Positions 46,557 to 56,328 of a DNA stretch of 64,000 nt are shown here, one piece after another. The notes under the pieces were generated by a model. It was not told the origin of the DNA. It made no database searches and saw only the letters and a list, made by a program, of their open reading frames with translations. Source of the stretch: Cognatundibacterium rugosum (GTDB taxonomy: Bacteria; Pseudomonadota; Gammaproteobacteria; Burkholderiales; Burkholderiaceae_D); assembly GCF_014284365.1 (NCBI RefSeq), contig NZ_JACOGG010000003.1, forward strand, positions 186,001-250,000. The letters are read 5' to 3'. Position numbers and translations under genes: made by a program. Within the stretch, counting starts at the first letter, position 1. Every line of letters starts with the position of its first letter.

Positions 46557-47036
46557 TCAGGGTAGGTTTGGTGTCAGCTTCTGATGCAGTGCCGGGATCT
46601 CCATCAGGGCAGCAGTGCCATAATGGATATGATATTCGGCCACCATCTCACCTTTTTGGATGACGGGATCGGTGGTGGTCAAAGCCTGTGCTTCGGCGAT
46701 GCTGTTGACTGCAAAAATAAACATGCCACGCCAGCCGTCGACGCCGTCAAAAGGTCCTGCGGTGACCAGCAATCCTTCGGTCGCTAACTTTTTTATGTTG
46801 GCGAAGTGCCCGGCGAACATCGCATCGCGTTCAGGGCCTGCGGCCATTTTATTGGGTCCGGTTTTCAGTAGCACCATCACGTAACGGCGCATACCGCGCT
46901 GATCCGCACCCAGTTTCTTCGCCAGCTCAGCATCGAATTGGGGATTAGTCGCACTTTGCTGTGCATGTGCAGTTGGCGAGGATGCCAGTGTCCATACGAG
47001 GACAAGGCCAGCCAGTGCTAAGCTAATGCTGCGCAT
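46557..47036 (-). CDS. Exported YciI-like (dimeric alpha-beta barrel) protein
   Basis: A 159-residue protein with a clear signal peptide (LALAGLVLVWTLASS, cleavage near AHA/QQSA). The mature domain resembles YciI/DGPF proteins: YVMVLLKTGPNKM, a HFANIKKLATEGLLVTAGPF stretch (split: HFANIKKLATEG, LLVTAGPFD), and a GMFIFAVNSIAEAQALTTTDP segment. YciI proteins are usually cytoplasmic, so export is notable. An AAGGAGG site sits just before the start, nine bases after the end of the HDOD gene, so the two are cotranscribed. Confidence 0.75.
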   Translation of the reverse strand: MRSISLALAGLVLVWTLASSPTAHAQQSATNPQFDAELAKKLGADQRGMRRYVMVLLKTGPNKMAAGPERDAMFAGHFANIKKLATEGLLVTAGPFDGVDGWRGMFIFAVNSIAEAQALTTTDPVIQKGEMVAEYHIHYGTAALMEIPALHQKLTPNLP

Positions 47037-47045
47037 GATGCCTCC

Positions 47046-47888
47046 TTATATCGCGATATCCTGTTCCAGTTTCAGAAATTCGGCTTTGGCTTCTTCCAGT
47101 ACTTCGTTGAGCGCCTGTTGATCGAGTCCTGCGCTTTCCCAGGATACGCCATTGATTTCAGGTGGCGTGTAGCTTTGCGTACCACTCGGGCCCAGTGCAT
47201 GGGTGATGCCATTGGCGACGTGGACGATGCTGGCTAAAAATCCAGCGCCAGGGCGTTCAGGATGATGGTGTCCTGCAATCGCATGTATCATCTGCTCTGA
47301 AAAATTCCATTCCTGCGCAAGTGCCTCTCCCACCGCCGCATGGTCGGTACCCAGGATGTGGCGCTCAGCATTCAGCTGGGTGGTGGCATTGTCCTGTTGC
47401 CAAAGCAGGGCAGCTGCGTATTCTGTACTGTGTTTACTGACCAGAACCAGTGTGCCGATGTCATGCAACAGGCCTGCGGTGTACGCGACTTCCTGATTGA
47501 ATTTTAAGCGGCGCGCCAGGATGCGCGCTACGATGGCGACCAGATTAGAGTGGCGCCAGAAATTTTTATGGCTGAAGCCAGTACAGTTATTTTCCGGGAA
47601 GCAGCCGCTGAGTGCGGCACTGATGATGATCTGGCGCACAGTGACCAGACCCAGCAAAGCGATCGCCTGCTGGATGGTCGTGACCTTTACCAGGGTTGAG
47701 TAATAAGCTGAGTTGGCTTGCTTTAATGTCTTGGCGGTCAGCGCACTGTCGTGAGCCACTTTGGCGGCCAGCTCATGGGTGTCAACCTCTTCTTTGTCGA
47801 TGTTATTGAGTATTTCCATGACCACCGCGGGCAGCGTGGGCAAGTCCTGTACGTCTTCAATGATTTGTTGTGTTGAGATTGTGTACAT
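47046..47888 (-). CDS. HDOD-domain signalling protein
   Basis: A 280-residue protein made mainly of one HDOD domain (a degenerate HD phosphohydrolase fold), covering about residues 10-220: LPTLPAVVMEILN, HDSALTAKTLKQANSAYYS, FWRHSNLVAIVARILARR, AYTAGLLHDIGTLVL, and EWNFSEQMIHAIAGHHHPE. HDOD proteins act as regulatory modules with c-di-GMP, chemotaxis or stress outputs; the exact partner is unknown. The start at 47888 is backed by a perfect AGGAGG. It forms an operon with the exported YciI-like gene. Confidence 0.9.
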   Translation of the reverse strand: MYTISTQQIIEDVQDLPTLPAVVMEILNNIDKEEVDTHELAAKVAHDSALTAKTLKQANSAYYSTLVKVTTIQQAIALLGLVTVRQIIISAALSGCFPENNCTGFSHKNFWRHSNLVAIVARILARRLKFNQEVAYTAGLLHDIGTLVLVSKHSTEYAAALLWQQDNATTQLNAERHILGTDHAAVGEALAQEWNFSEQMIHAIAGHHHPERPGAGFLASIVHVANGITHALGPSGTQSYTPPEINGVSWESAGLDQQALNEVLEEAKAEFLKLEQDIAI

Positions 47889-48016
47889 ACGGCCTCCTGT
47901 GCCGAGTATCACCTAAAAACACGACAGACAGAAGAGATGCTTTGCAGATCAGGCAGAATTTGCTGCCTGTGTGCCACACCGAGAGTCAAATGAATGATAT
48001 GAATGATGCATGTCAA

Positions 48017-48033
48017 ACAGCTTGCTAAGCTGT
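48017..48033. terminator. Weak hairpin downstream of hexR
   Basis: ACAGCTT, GCT, AAGCTGT gives a 7-bp stem followed on the minus strand by a short T stretch, 23 bases beyond the hexR stop. It may be the end of the zwf-pgl-hexR transcript. Confidence 0.35.
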
Positions 48034-48055
48034 CTGGAGGATATCTGGCATAGCA

Positions 48056-48949
48056 TCAGACTTTCGAGTCTATGCGCTTTTCACTGATACTGATTTTGGC
48101 GCGCTCCAGCATATCGATGGCAGCCGGGCCACGCATCAGGGTTACTGCAACGGCCAGCGCATCGATATAGGTCAGATGCGCCAGGCGTGAAGTCATGGGT
48201 GTGTAGATATCGGGATCTTCTTCCACGTCGACGCTGATATGCACATCGGCCAGTTCTGCCAGCGGACCGCCACTGGCGCACAAAACCAGCACCTTGGCAC
48301 CGGCTTGCTTAGCCAGTTGTACGCTGTTGATCAGATCGCGCGTGCGGCCGGTACGTGAAAACGCCACCACCACGCAATCGCTGTTGAGCAGCGAAGCCGA
48401 TTGGGCCTGTAAATGCGCGTCGCAGAATACCGTGGTCGGAATGCCGAAACGGAAGAATTTGAGCTGCGCATCGATCGCCAGTGCGCCTGAATAGCCGAGG
48501 CCGTAGCATTCGATACGGCGCGCGCGTGCCAGCAGGCTGACTGCAGCTTCAAAGTTGGCAGTGTTAGCGTTATTCCTGGCTTCCATCAATGCTGCGATGG
48601 TGCGGTCAAACACTTTAGGTAACACATCCTTGACCTGATCGGCCTGATTGACATCCAGATGCAAATAGGGGATGCCGGTTGCCAGACTTTTAGCGAAGGC
48701 CAGTTTAAACGATTTAAAACCATCGAATCCCAGACTCTGGGCAAAGCGCGCGACGGTAGGCTCGCTCACATCGCAGGCCAGTGCCAGTACGCGGATAGAC
48801 ATCTCGAGTGCGTCGTGCGGTTTTTGCAGTAAAAATTCAGCGACCTGGCGTTCAGCGCGGCTCAGTGCAGTGCTGGCCGTACGTATGCGTGCCAGCAAGC
48901 CTTTTTCAGAGGGGGTAGTCGCCGTGGTGGCAGAGTGCAGAGTTGTCAT
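48056..48949 (-). CDS. hexR: RpiR-family repressor HexR
   Basis: A 297-residue regulator: an N-terminal HTH_6 domain (ALSRAERQVAEFLLQKP, recognition helix in CDVSEPTVARFAQSLGF, about 52-75) and a C-terminal SIS sugar-phosphate-binding domain (GLGYSGALAIDAQLKFFRFG, SRTGRT). HexR senses 2-keto-3-deoxy-6-phosphogluconate and represses zwf, edd and eda in gamma- and betaproteobacteria; its location next to these genes supports the name. ATG 48949 is chosen because it starts the conserved region; an upstream in-frame codon would overlap pgl. The gene starts 56 bases after pgl. Confidence 0.9.
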   Translation of the reverse strand: MTTLHSATTATTPSEKGLLARIRTASTALSRAERQVAEFLLQKPHDALEMSIRVLALACDVSEPTVARFAQSLGFDGFKSFKLAFAKSLATGIPYLHLDVNQADQVKDVLPKVFDRTIAALMEARNNANTANFEAAVSLLARARRIECYGLGYSGALAIDAQLKFFRFGIPTTVFCDAHLQAQSASLLNSDCVVVAFSRTGRTRDLINSVQLAKQAGAKVLVLCASGGPLAELADVHISVDVEEDPDIYTPMTSRLAHLTYIDALAVAVTLMRGPAAIDMLERAKISISEKRIDSKV

Positions 48950-49005
48950 TGTTCTTTCTGGTGCAAATAGCCGTTTAGACTGCGTAAGTCCTGTCATTTT
49001 ACCGC

Positions 49006-49689
49006 TCAGGGGCACCAGTACACATCGATATCGCACTGTGCCTGTTGCAGCAAAGCGGCAACCGGTAAGCCTTGTTGCTGCGCCGAAGCCAGTACCGCAC
49101 GTTTTTCTGCACCAGTAATCACCAGCCAGATACGACGTGTGTTGAGCAGGCGGGGCAACGACAGCGACATGCGGCATTGACGGGTCTGCGGATGTACCGC
49201 CGCCAGACAATCCAGTGTGTCATGTTGGGTTGGTGCGCCGGGAAACAGGGAGGCAATATGGCCATCTGCGCCCATGCCGAGCAAGACCGCGTCAAACGGG
49301 GCTGGCAGCGTTGCCTGCAGCCGGGTATGAATGGCTTCGGTGGCGATTTCGGCTGAACTCGAGGCATTTTTCAGTGAGATCAGTTGCCAGCGCTGTGCTT
49401 CTGCACTGAGCGCGAGACTGCGCCTGAACAGACCTTCATTGCTCTGACTGTCTGCATCGGGCACCCAGCGTTCATCGGTAGCAACCAGTTTCACTGGTTG
49501 GGCAGGGACGCTGGCGGCCAATAACTTATCCAGAGCCTGATACACCGGTGCCGGTGTGCTGCCGCCTGCCAGCGCAAAGCTGCTGGCTCGCGGCGCAGCC
49601 TGGATCAGGCTCAGCCATTGCTGGCTCAGTGCGGTACTGAGTGCAGCAAAATCGCTGTACTCGTGAAAATGTAATGCAGTTTGTGTCAT
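49006..49689 (-). CDS. pgl: 6-phosphogluconolactonase
   Basis: A 227-residue enzyme that hydrolyses 6-phosphogluconolactone to 6-phosphogluconate. Motifs: FALAGGSTPAPVYQAL near 38-53, DERWVPDADSQSNEG near 71-85, and LLGMGADGHIASLFPG. It begins three bases after the zwf stop, so it is translationally coupled with zwf. Confidence 0.95.
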   Translation of the reverse strand: MTQTALHFHEYSDFAALSTALSQQWLSLIQAAPRASSFALAGGSTPAPVYQALDKLLAASVPAQPVKLVATDERWVPDADSQSNEGLFRRSLALSAEAQRWQLISLKNASSSAEIATEAIHTRLQATLPAPFDAVLLGMGADGHIASLFPGAPTQHDTLDCLAAVHPQTRQCRMSLSLPRLLNTRRIWLVITGAEKRAVLASAQQQGLPVAALLQQAQCDIDVYWCP

Positions 49690-49692
49690 GAG

Positions 49693-51153
49693 TCAGCTTT
49701 CTACGTATTCTTCGCCCCAGGCAGCACCGTGCTGGGCCAGCAAGTAACTGGCTGCAGCCGGGCCCCAACTGCCAGCGATATAGGATTTCAGTCCTTCGCT
49801 GTCGTTTTGCCAGGCCAGCATAATCGGGTCTACCCATTCCCAGGCTGCGCTCAATTCGTCGTCACGCACAAACAGGGTCAGGTCGCCATGCATGGCATCC
49901 AGCAACAGGCGTTCATAAGATTCCACCCGGCGTGAGTTCGATACTTCTGCGAAATCCAGATTCAGTGCCACATCGGACAGGCGTATGCCTTCACCCGGTT
50001 CTTTCGCTTTCATGAACAACTGCACGCTTTCTTCCGGTTGCAGCGAAATTACCAGGCGGTTCGAGCGCATAGGCCCCTGCGACTGGCCGAAAATCGAATA
50101 AGGAATAGGTTTGAAATTAATCGTGATTTCAGCACTGCGGCTGGCCATGCGTTTGCCTGTTCGCAGGTAGAACGGCACGCCGGCCCAGCGCCAGTTGTCG
50201 ATTTCTGCACGGATTGCGACAAAAGTTTCTGTGCGTGAGGCTTGCGGTACACCGGGTTCAGCCTGGTAACCGATGACTGGCTTGCCATCCACCGCACCCG
50301 CGCGATACTGACCTCGCACGGTTTTTTTGCTGACTTCATCGGGGGTGAATTTATGCAGCGCGCGCAGCACTTTCACTTTCTCATCGCGGATTGCATCCGG
50401 ATTGGCGTTCACTGGTGGTTCCATCGCCACGATAGAGACCAGTTGCAGCAAGTGATTTTGTACCATGTCGCGCAAAGCGCCGGTGTGATCATAAAAGTCG
50501 CCACGTGATTCCACACCGACTTGTTCAGAAATCGAAATTTGTACGTCTTGTATCCACTTGCGGTTCCATAGCGGCTCCAGGAAAGAATTAGCAAAGCGTA
50601 GTGCCAGCAAATTCTGCACCATTTCTTTGCCCAGATAATGGTCGATACGGTAAATCTGGTTTTCCTGCAGATAGCGACGTAAGGCCTGATTGATTTCCCT
50701 TGCTGATTGCGCATCGCGACCTAGCGGTTTTTCCACCACTACGCGTGCATTGCCTTCTACCAGTCCATGCAGCGACAGTTGTTCAACCACAGGAATAAAA
50801 ATATCCGGGCCAGTGGCGAGATAAAACAGCGTGGCATGGGTCTCGGACGTACGCAGACTGGCCTTGAGGGTATTAAAGTCTTCCGGAATGCGCGCATCGA
50901 TTTTGGCGTAATGTGTCAGCTCCAGAAAGGCGGCGAGCTTTTCCTGGTTGCCACCGCTGACCTTGGCGGCATATTGAGCGATGCTGTCTGCGACCCGTTG
51001 GCGGTATTCCTGATCTTCCAGACGTTCCCGCGCTGCACCGATAAAACGGAAATCGGCGTCCAGCCTGCCATTCACAAATGCGCTGTAGAGCGCCGGGATG
51101 ATCTTGCGCTTGGCGAGATCGCCAGTGCCGCCAAAAAGTACAAAAGTGGTCAT
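49693..51153 (-). CDS. zwf: Glucose-6-phosphate 1-dehydrogenase
   Basis: A 486-residue enzyme that oxidises glucose-6-phosphate with NAD(P)+. It has the nucleotide motif GGTGDLAKRK at 8-17, EKPLG at 141-145, the substrate-binding RIDHYLGKE at 169-177, and the catalytic FYDHTGALRDMVQNH region. It is the first gene of zwf-pgl-hexR and is divergent from edd across a region holding a HexR-like operator. Confidence 0.97.
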   Translation of the reverse strand: MTTFVLFGGTGDLAKRKIIPALYSAFVNGRLDADFRFIGAARERLEDQEYRQRVADSIAQYAAKVSGGNQEKLAAFLELTHYAKIDARIPEDFNTLKASLRTSETHATLFYLATGPDIFIPVVEQLSLHGLVEGNARVVVEKPLGRDAQSAREINQALRRYLQENQIYRIDHYLGKEMVQNLLALRFANSFLEPLWNRKWIQDVQISISEQVGVESRGDFYDHTGALRDMVQNHLLQLVSIVAMEPPVNANPDAIRDEKVKVLRALHKFTPDEVSKKTVRGQYRAGAVDGKPVIGYQAEPGVPQASRTETFVAIRAEIDNWRWAGVPFYLRTGKRMASRSAEITINFKPIPYSIFGQSQGPMRSNRLVISLQPEESVQLFMKAKEPGEGIRLSDVALNLDFAEVSNSRRVESYERLLLDAMHGDLTLFVRDDELSAAWEWVDPIMLAWQNDSEGLKSYIAGSWGPAAASYLLAQHGAAWGEEYVES

Positions 51154-51714
51154 GCTGACTCCGTTTATTGTGGATATTCATAAATCACCTGAGTGACTTA
51201 TTGTGGTCCTGTGGTTGCGGGCTCAAAGCTGGACGTATTGCCGCTTCGGTTACGGCTATTTCGATGGTTCTTGACTTTGTACACTGAGCTGGTGATACAG
51301 AATGCAAATTCCGGGGAGAGCGTTTGCATTCTGACCTGCTCAGTGTTTAGTCTGGCAATTGCTTGCAGCAGGCTGTTGTGTTGAGGCAAACCTAAAGCGT
51401 AATGCGTGATGGAATTATGCCAGAAAAATTTCAAAAATGTAGTTTCATTACGAGAATTGTGATTTATTTGTCGAATAAAATCCAGTAAATAAGATTTTCT
51501 GAAAGTTTGTTACGGAAAATTCTGGATTTATGCTATCTTTATCGTCAATCTTGTTTGTGTGGAGTATTGCCTGTTTTGATAGGTAGGTATCCTTACTTTG
51601 ATCATCGTCCATATCACTTACAGTGAAAAAGCATAGACCTGAGGATGGTGCTGCGCAGTGTGTTCAGGTCTGTTCATTTTTAATTTTCGCCCAAACGGGC
51701 AATAGGTGAGTTTC
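51154..51714. other. Divergent control region between zwf and edd
   Basis: 561 bases without a gene. The right half is AT-rich and holds the HexR-like site at 51438; the left half shows no recognised signal. Confidence 0.5.
51438..51452. promoter_or_regulatory. Candidate HexR operator in the zwf-edd divergent region
   Basis: TGTAGTTTCATTACG matches the palindromic HexR pattern TGTARTNNNAYTACA at all defined positions but the last. It lies 285 bases from zwf and 263 bases from edd in an AT-rich segment, and hexR is encoded in the same locus. Confidence 0.6.
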
Positions 51715-53553
51715 ATGACAACATCTACTTCCGTCACGCTGCATCCTGTGATCGCTCAGGTAACGCAGCGCATTACAGAGCGCAGTCACAAGCTGCGTAG
51801 CGCTTATCTGGCGCGTATCGAGCAAATGCGTGGACGCGGCCCGCGTCGCGCTTCCTTATCCTGTGCCAATCAGGCGCATGCCAATGCGGCGATGGATAGC
51901 AAAACCAAGATCTGGCTGAATCAGGCGCAGAAACCGAATATCGGCATCGTCACTGCCTACAACGACATGTTGTCGGCGCATCAGCCTTATCAGCACTATC
52001 CTGAACAATTACGTCAGGCTGCGCTGCGCTTTGGTGCGACCGCTCAGGTCGCGGGTGCGGTGCCTGCAATGTGTGATGGTGTGACTCAGGGGCGTCCAGG
52101 TATGGAATTGTCACTGTTCTCACGTGATGTGATTGCACAGGCAACCGCAGTCGCTTTATCGCATGATGCCTTTGATGCGACACTGTGCCTGGGTATTTGC
52201 GACAAGATCGTGCCTGGTTTGTTAATCGGCGCGCTGGCTTTTGGTCATTTGCCTACCGTGTTTGTCCCCGCCGGTCCTATGGGTTCGGGTTTGTCGAACA
52301 AGGAAAAGGCAGCGGTGCGGGAACGTTACGCGCAAGGCAAAGCCACAAAAGAAGAATTGTTGGCGGCAGAAAGCGCCGCCTATCACAGCGCCGGTACCTG
52401 TACTTTCTACGGTACGGCGAACAGCAATCAAATGCTGCTGGAAGCGATGGGCCTGCATTTGCCGGGCGCTGCCTTTGTGCATCCGAATGATCCTTTGCGC
52501 AGCGCATTGACTGATGCGGCTGTTGAGCAGGTGCTGCAACTGACTGAGCACCAGCGCTATACGCCGATAGGCCAGCTGGTCAATGAAAAAACTATCGTCA
52601 ATGCGGTGATTGCCTTGCTGGCGACTGGTGGCTCCACGAATCACACCATACACTGGATTGCGGTCGCACGCGCTGCCGGCATCCTGATTGACTGGCAGGA
52701 CTTTGATGAATTATCGGCAGTGATTCCTTTGCTGACCCGTGTTTATCCCAATGGTACTGCTGACGTGAATGCGTTTGAAGAAGCAGGTGGCCCGACCTTT
52801 GTTATCCGCGAATTATTGTCGGCTGGCCTGATGCACGGTGATGTGATGACGGTCTACGGTAATCAGGGCTTACATGGCCATACTGTGCGTCCGGTGCTGA
52901 ACGAGAATCAGCAATTGAGCTGGCAGGCATTGCCGGTGCGTTCCACCAATGAGGATGTGGTGCGCAATGCAGATCAGCCATTTGCTGCTACCGGAGGCTT
53001 GCGTCTGTTGCAAGGTAATCTGGGACGCGCCATCGTCAAAGCGTCAGCGGTACCGGCGGACGCCTGGGTGATACGTGCGCCAGCCAAGGTGTTCACCTCG
53101 CAGGAAGCGCTGGTACAAGCCTATAAAGCGGGTGAGTTAAATCAGGACTTCGTCGCTGTGGTGATTTTCCAGGGGCCGCAGGCGAACGGTATGCCAGAGC
53201 TGCATCAGTTTACGCCGGTGTTGGGCAGTCTGATGTCGGCCGGCTTTAAAGTTGCGCTGGTCACGGATGGCCGTATGTCGGGCGCATCCGGCAAAGTGCC
53301 GGCTGCCTTGCATGTGAGCCCGGAAGTGGCGCAGGGCGGGGCGCTAGGCAAAGTAAGGGATGGTGATCTGGTAGAGCTCAATGTGCACACCGGTGAACTG
53401 ACAGCACTGGTCGATGCGCAAGTATGGGCGCAACGTCAGGTGCCTGCTTTACCACAACAGGAAAGCTTTGGCTTTGGGCGCGAACTGTTTGCGGCACAAA
53501 GACGCGTGGTGACCGCGCCGGAGCATGGCGCCTCTACCCTGTTTATTGACTAA
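51715..53553 (+). CDS. edd: 6-phosphogluconate dehydratase
   Basis: A 612-residue iron-sulfur dehydratase of the IlvD/Edd family that converts 6-phosphogluconate to 2-keto-3-deoxy-6-phosphogluconate, the committed Entner-Doudoroff step. Cluster cysteines are Cys162 ([10 protein letters not shown]) and Cys229 ([14 protein letters not shown]). The NQMLLEAMG and [15 protein letters not shown] regions distinguish Edd from IlvD. ATG 51715 is preferred; a GTG nine bases upstream in frame is part of AGGTGAG, the likely ribosome binding site. Confidence 0.97.
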   Translation: MTTSTSVTLHPVIAQVTQRITERSHKLRSAYLARIEQMRGRGPRRASLSCANQAHANAAMDSKTKIWLNQAQKPNIGIVTAYNDMLSAHQPYQHYPEQLRQAALRFGATAQVAGAVPAMCDGVTQGRPGMELSLFSRDVIAQATAVALSHDAFDATLCLGICDKIVPGLLIGALAFGHLPTVFVPAGPMGSGLSNKEKAAVRERYAQGKATKEELLAAESAAYHSAGTCTFYGTANSNQMLLEAMGLHLPGAAFVHPNDPLRSALTDAAVEQVLQLTEHQRYTPIGQLVNEKTIVNAVIALLATGGSTNHTIHWIAVARAAGILIDWQDFDELSAVIPLLTRVYPNGTADVNAFEEAGGPTFVIRELLSAGLMHGDVMTVYGNQGLHGHTVRPVLNENQQLSWQALPVRSTNEDVVRNADQPFAATGGLRLLQGNLGRAIVKASAVPADAWVIRAPAKVFTSQEALVQAYKAGELNQDFVAVVIFQGPQANGMPELHQFTPVLGSLMSAGFKVALVTDGRMSGASGKVPAALHVSPEVAQGGALGKVRDGDLVELNVHTGELTALVDAQVWAQRQVPALPQQESFGFGRELFAAQRRVVTAPEHGASTLFID

Positions 53554-53619
53554 GCGATAGAGTGAATTAATCCGGCTGGCCTGAGGCCTTGCTCAGGTCC
53601 AGTTCTGTAAAATTTTTGA

Positions 53620-54291
53620 ATGGAAACCATGATGAGTCATACAAATAATTCCCAGGCTAAGCTGCAAAACATCATAGAACAACTGGCTCAGTTGCGGGTC
53701 TTGCCTATTCTGGTCACCGATGATGTCGATCAGGCGATACGCTGTGTGACTACGCTGGCACAACATGGTTTGCCAGCCGTTGAAATCACATTGCGTACCC
53801 CAAATGCTATGCAGGTTTTGCGCGAAGTGGTGCGTGCCTGTCCGGATGTGACGGTTGGTGCCGGTACCATATTGACGCCCGCTCAGCTGGATGCGGTCAA
53901 AGAAACCGGTGCTGCATTTGGTATCAGCCCCGGCATTACACCAGTACTGGCCAAAGCTGCAGCTGAATCCGACCTGCCTTATTTTCCTGGTGTAGGTAGT
54001 GCCAGTGATTTGATGCTGGCGCTGGAACATGGTTTTTCTGTGGTTAAGCTATTCCCATCCGATATCGTAGGCAGTACCAAAATGGCGAAAGCACTGGGTG
54101 GGCCTTTCCCTGATGTGCGCTTCTGCCTGACGGGTGGCGTGACCGTAGAAACGACACCGGCCTTGTTGCAGCAATCCAATGTGCTGTGTGTAGGCGGCTC
54201 CTGGATGTGTCCGGCGAATCTGATACAAGCCGGTGACTGGGATGCGATTGGCAAGCTGGCCAGCGCTGCTGCTGCCGCTGCTAAGGCCTAA
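53620..54291 (+). CDS. eda: KDPG aldolase (2-keto-3-deoxy-6-phosphogluconate aldolase)
   Basis: A 223-residue class-I aldolase that splits KDPG into pyruvate and glyceraldehyde-3-phosphate. Active-site residues are visible as Glu55 and Arg59 (VEITLRTP) and the Schiff-base Lys143 (VVKLFPSDIVG). VGAGTILTP and FCLTGGVT are also typical. ATG codons at 53620, 53629 and 53632 are all possible; the first is used. It follows edd by 66 bases. Confidence 0.96.
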   Translation: METMMSHTNNSQAKLQNIIEQLAQLRVLPILVTDDVDQAIRCVTTLAQHGLPAVEITLRTPNAMQVLREVVRACPDVTVGAGTILTPAQLDAVKETGAAFGISPGITPVLAKAAAESDLPYFPGVGSASDLMLALEHGFSVVKLFPSDIVGSTKMAKALGGPFPDVRFCLTGGVTVETTPALLQQSNVLCVGGSWMCPANLIQAGDWDAIGKLASAAAAAAKA

Positions 54292-54336
54292 GTCAGCTCT
54301 GATGTCGCTGAACACGTATCTCATGCAGTCAACATT

Positions 54337-54366
54337 CTGGGTTAATCATTTGTCAGATTAACCCGG
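54337..54366. repeat. Inverted repeat between eda and pgi
   Basis: GGGTTAATC and GATTAACCC form a 9-bp perfect stem, extendable by two pairs including a G-T, around an 8-base loop. It starts 46 bases after eda. No T tract follows, so it may be a processing or protective hairpin rather than a full terminator. Confidence 0.65.
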
Positions 54367-54461
54367 TGTAGTGCTGGCAGCAACCTGATATTTGATCGAC
54401 GTTCAGCCAGAAATCCAGCTCAAAATTCAGCTCAAAAATCTTCATTTCATCTGAAAAGATC

Positions 54462-56093
54462 ATGACCAATTCTGTCTCCCGCTCGCCGCTCTGGTGTTTG
54501 TTGCAGCAACGTGCAACCAATATGCCCAGCCTGAAAGAATTATTCCGCGCTGATCAGCAACGCTTTACGCATTTTTCCGCTTCCGCTTGTGGCATGTTGC
54601 TCGATTATTCTAAGCAGCGTATCGATACTACCGCCAAGCTCAATTTGCTGGCGCTGGCCAGGCAACAGGAAGTCGAGGCGCGACGTGATGCGATGCTGCG
54701 TGGCGAGGCAATCAATCACACAGAAAACCGTGCGGTCTTGCACACCGTATTGCGCCTGCCGAAAGATGAAAAGTTCATGCTCAATGGCGATAATATCGCC
54801 GCCGATGTACACAGTGTGCTGGCACAAATGCGCAGCTTCAGCGATGCCGTGCGTGAAGGACGCTGGTTGGGCTATAGCGGTAAGGCGATACGCACCATCG
54901 TCAATATCGGTATCGGTGGTTCCGACCTCGGCCCGCAAATGGCGTGTATCGCACTGGCCCCCTGGTCGCAAAAAAATCTGTCGCTGCATTTTGTATCCAA
55001 TGTGGATGGCCGTCATGTGGCGGATGCGCTCAAAAATGCTGACCCGGAAACCACCTTGTTCGTGGTCGCTTCCAAAACCTTCACCACCATGGAAACCCTG
55101 ACCAATGCACGCACTGCACGTGAGTGGACGCTGGCACATGGTTGTCCGGTCGATCAGATCCGCCAGCATTTTGTGGCGCTCAGCACCAACGTCAAAGCGG
55201 CGTCGGAATTCGGGATCGCAGAAGAAAACGTATTCCCGTTCTGGAACTGGGCCGGTGGCCGTTATTCGATGTGGAGTGCAATCGGCTTGTCGATTGCTTT
55301 GTATGTCGGTGCTGACCGTTTTGAAGAAATGCTGGCCGGTGCGCATGAAATGGATCTGCATTTTGCGCAAGCCCCACTAGAGCAAAATTTGCCTGTGCTG
55401 ATGGCGCTGATTGGCGTCTGGAATATCAATTTCCTAGGTTTGCAAGCCTTGTCCATCGCGCCTTATCACCAGCGCATGACGCGCTTACCGGCCTATCTGC
55501 AGCAGTTGGAAATGGAAAGCAATGGTAAGTCGGTGACGCGTGAAGGTCAGCGTGTCGACTATTCGACCTCGGCTATCTTGTTTGGTGAGGCGGGTACCAA
55601 TGGTCAGCATGCGTATTTCCAGCTATTGCATCAGGGTGCGACCATTATCCCGACGGACTTCATTGTAGTGGCCGACGATGATGCCGGTTTGCCCGGACAT
55701 AATCAGGCCTTGCTCGCGAATTGCTTTGCGCAATCCAAGGCGATGGCCTGGGGTAAGAGCATCGATGAAGTGCGTGCAGAACTCGGTGATTTGCCGGAAA
55801 AATTATTGGCGCCACGCGTCTTTGAAGGTAATCGTCCGACCTCAACGCTGTTGCTGGACAGCCTCACGCCACGCTCACTCGGCGCCCTGATCGCTTTGTA
55901 TGAACATAAAGTATTCGTGCAATCGGTGATCTGGGATATCAATGCCTTTGATCAATGGGGGGTGGAGCTCGGTAAATCGCTGGCACAGCAATTGATCAGC
56001 TTAGACCCCGCTGCAGTGCGTGAAGCCGATGACAGCTCGACCAAGGGGCTGTTGCAGGCAGTCAGACGCAGCCAGCAATACAAAGCTGCCTGA
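54462..56093 (+). CDS. pgi: Glucose-6-phosphate isomerase
   Basis: A 543-residue enzyme that interconverts glucose-6-phosphate and fructose-6-phosphate. Motifs: NIGIGGSDLGPQMA, the signature PFWNWAGGRYSMWSAIG, FGEAGTNGQHAYFQLLHQG and the C-terminal DQWGVELGKSLAQQL. It lies in the Entner-Doudoroff cluster, which lets fructose-6-phosphate made by gluconeogenesis return into zwf. Confidence 0.97.
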   Translation: MTNSVSRSPLWCLLQQRATNMPSLKELFRADQQRFTHFSASACGMLLDYSKQRIDTTAKLNLLALARQQEVEARRDAMLRGEAINHTENRAVLHTVLRLPKDEKFMLNGDNIAADVHSVLAQMRSFSDAVREGRWLGYSGKAIRTIVNIGIGGSDLGPQMACIALAPWSQKNLSLHFVSNVDGRHVADALKNADPETTLFVVASKTFTTMETLTNARTAREWTLAHGCPVDQIRQHFVALSTNVKAASEFGIAEENVFPFWNWAGGRYSMWSAIGLSIALYVGADRFEEMLAGAHEMDLHFAQAPLEQNLPVLMALIGVWNINFLGLQALSIAPYHQRMTRLPAYLQQLEMESNGKSVTREGQRVDYSTSAILFGEAGTNGQHAYFQLLHQGATIIPTDFIVVADDDAGLPGHNQALLANCFAQSKAMAWGKSIDEVRAELGDLPEKLLAPRVFEGNRPTSTLLLDSLTPRSLGALIALYEHKVFVQSVIWDINAFDQWGVELGKSLAQQLISLDPAAVREADDSSTKGLLQAVRRSQQYKAA

Positions 56094-56328
56094 TGCTTTT
56101 CGCCTGATCTGACCAGCTGCCATGCCTGATCCGCGTGGCAGTGTACACATGCGCCGCCATGTCAGTCTGCTGTCAAGCTGGCCTGTTAGCCTGACTTGTA
56201 GGCACTGAGGCTGAGGCGGTGTTGCTCAGCAATGTTAATTATGGCTGAGTGCGGCTGAGTGTTGTAATTTTGCGCCGCACAATTTTTTTCATCTTTCGAA
56301 CCTGCGTGCTACCGTAGAATTTTTGTTC

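Noticed and set aside
54540-55370. 276-codon open frame antisense to pgi
   Set aside because: It mirrors the coding frame of a highly conserved gene, has no family motif, and no ribosome binding site. Long antisense frames are common in this codon usage.
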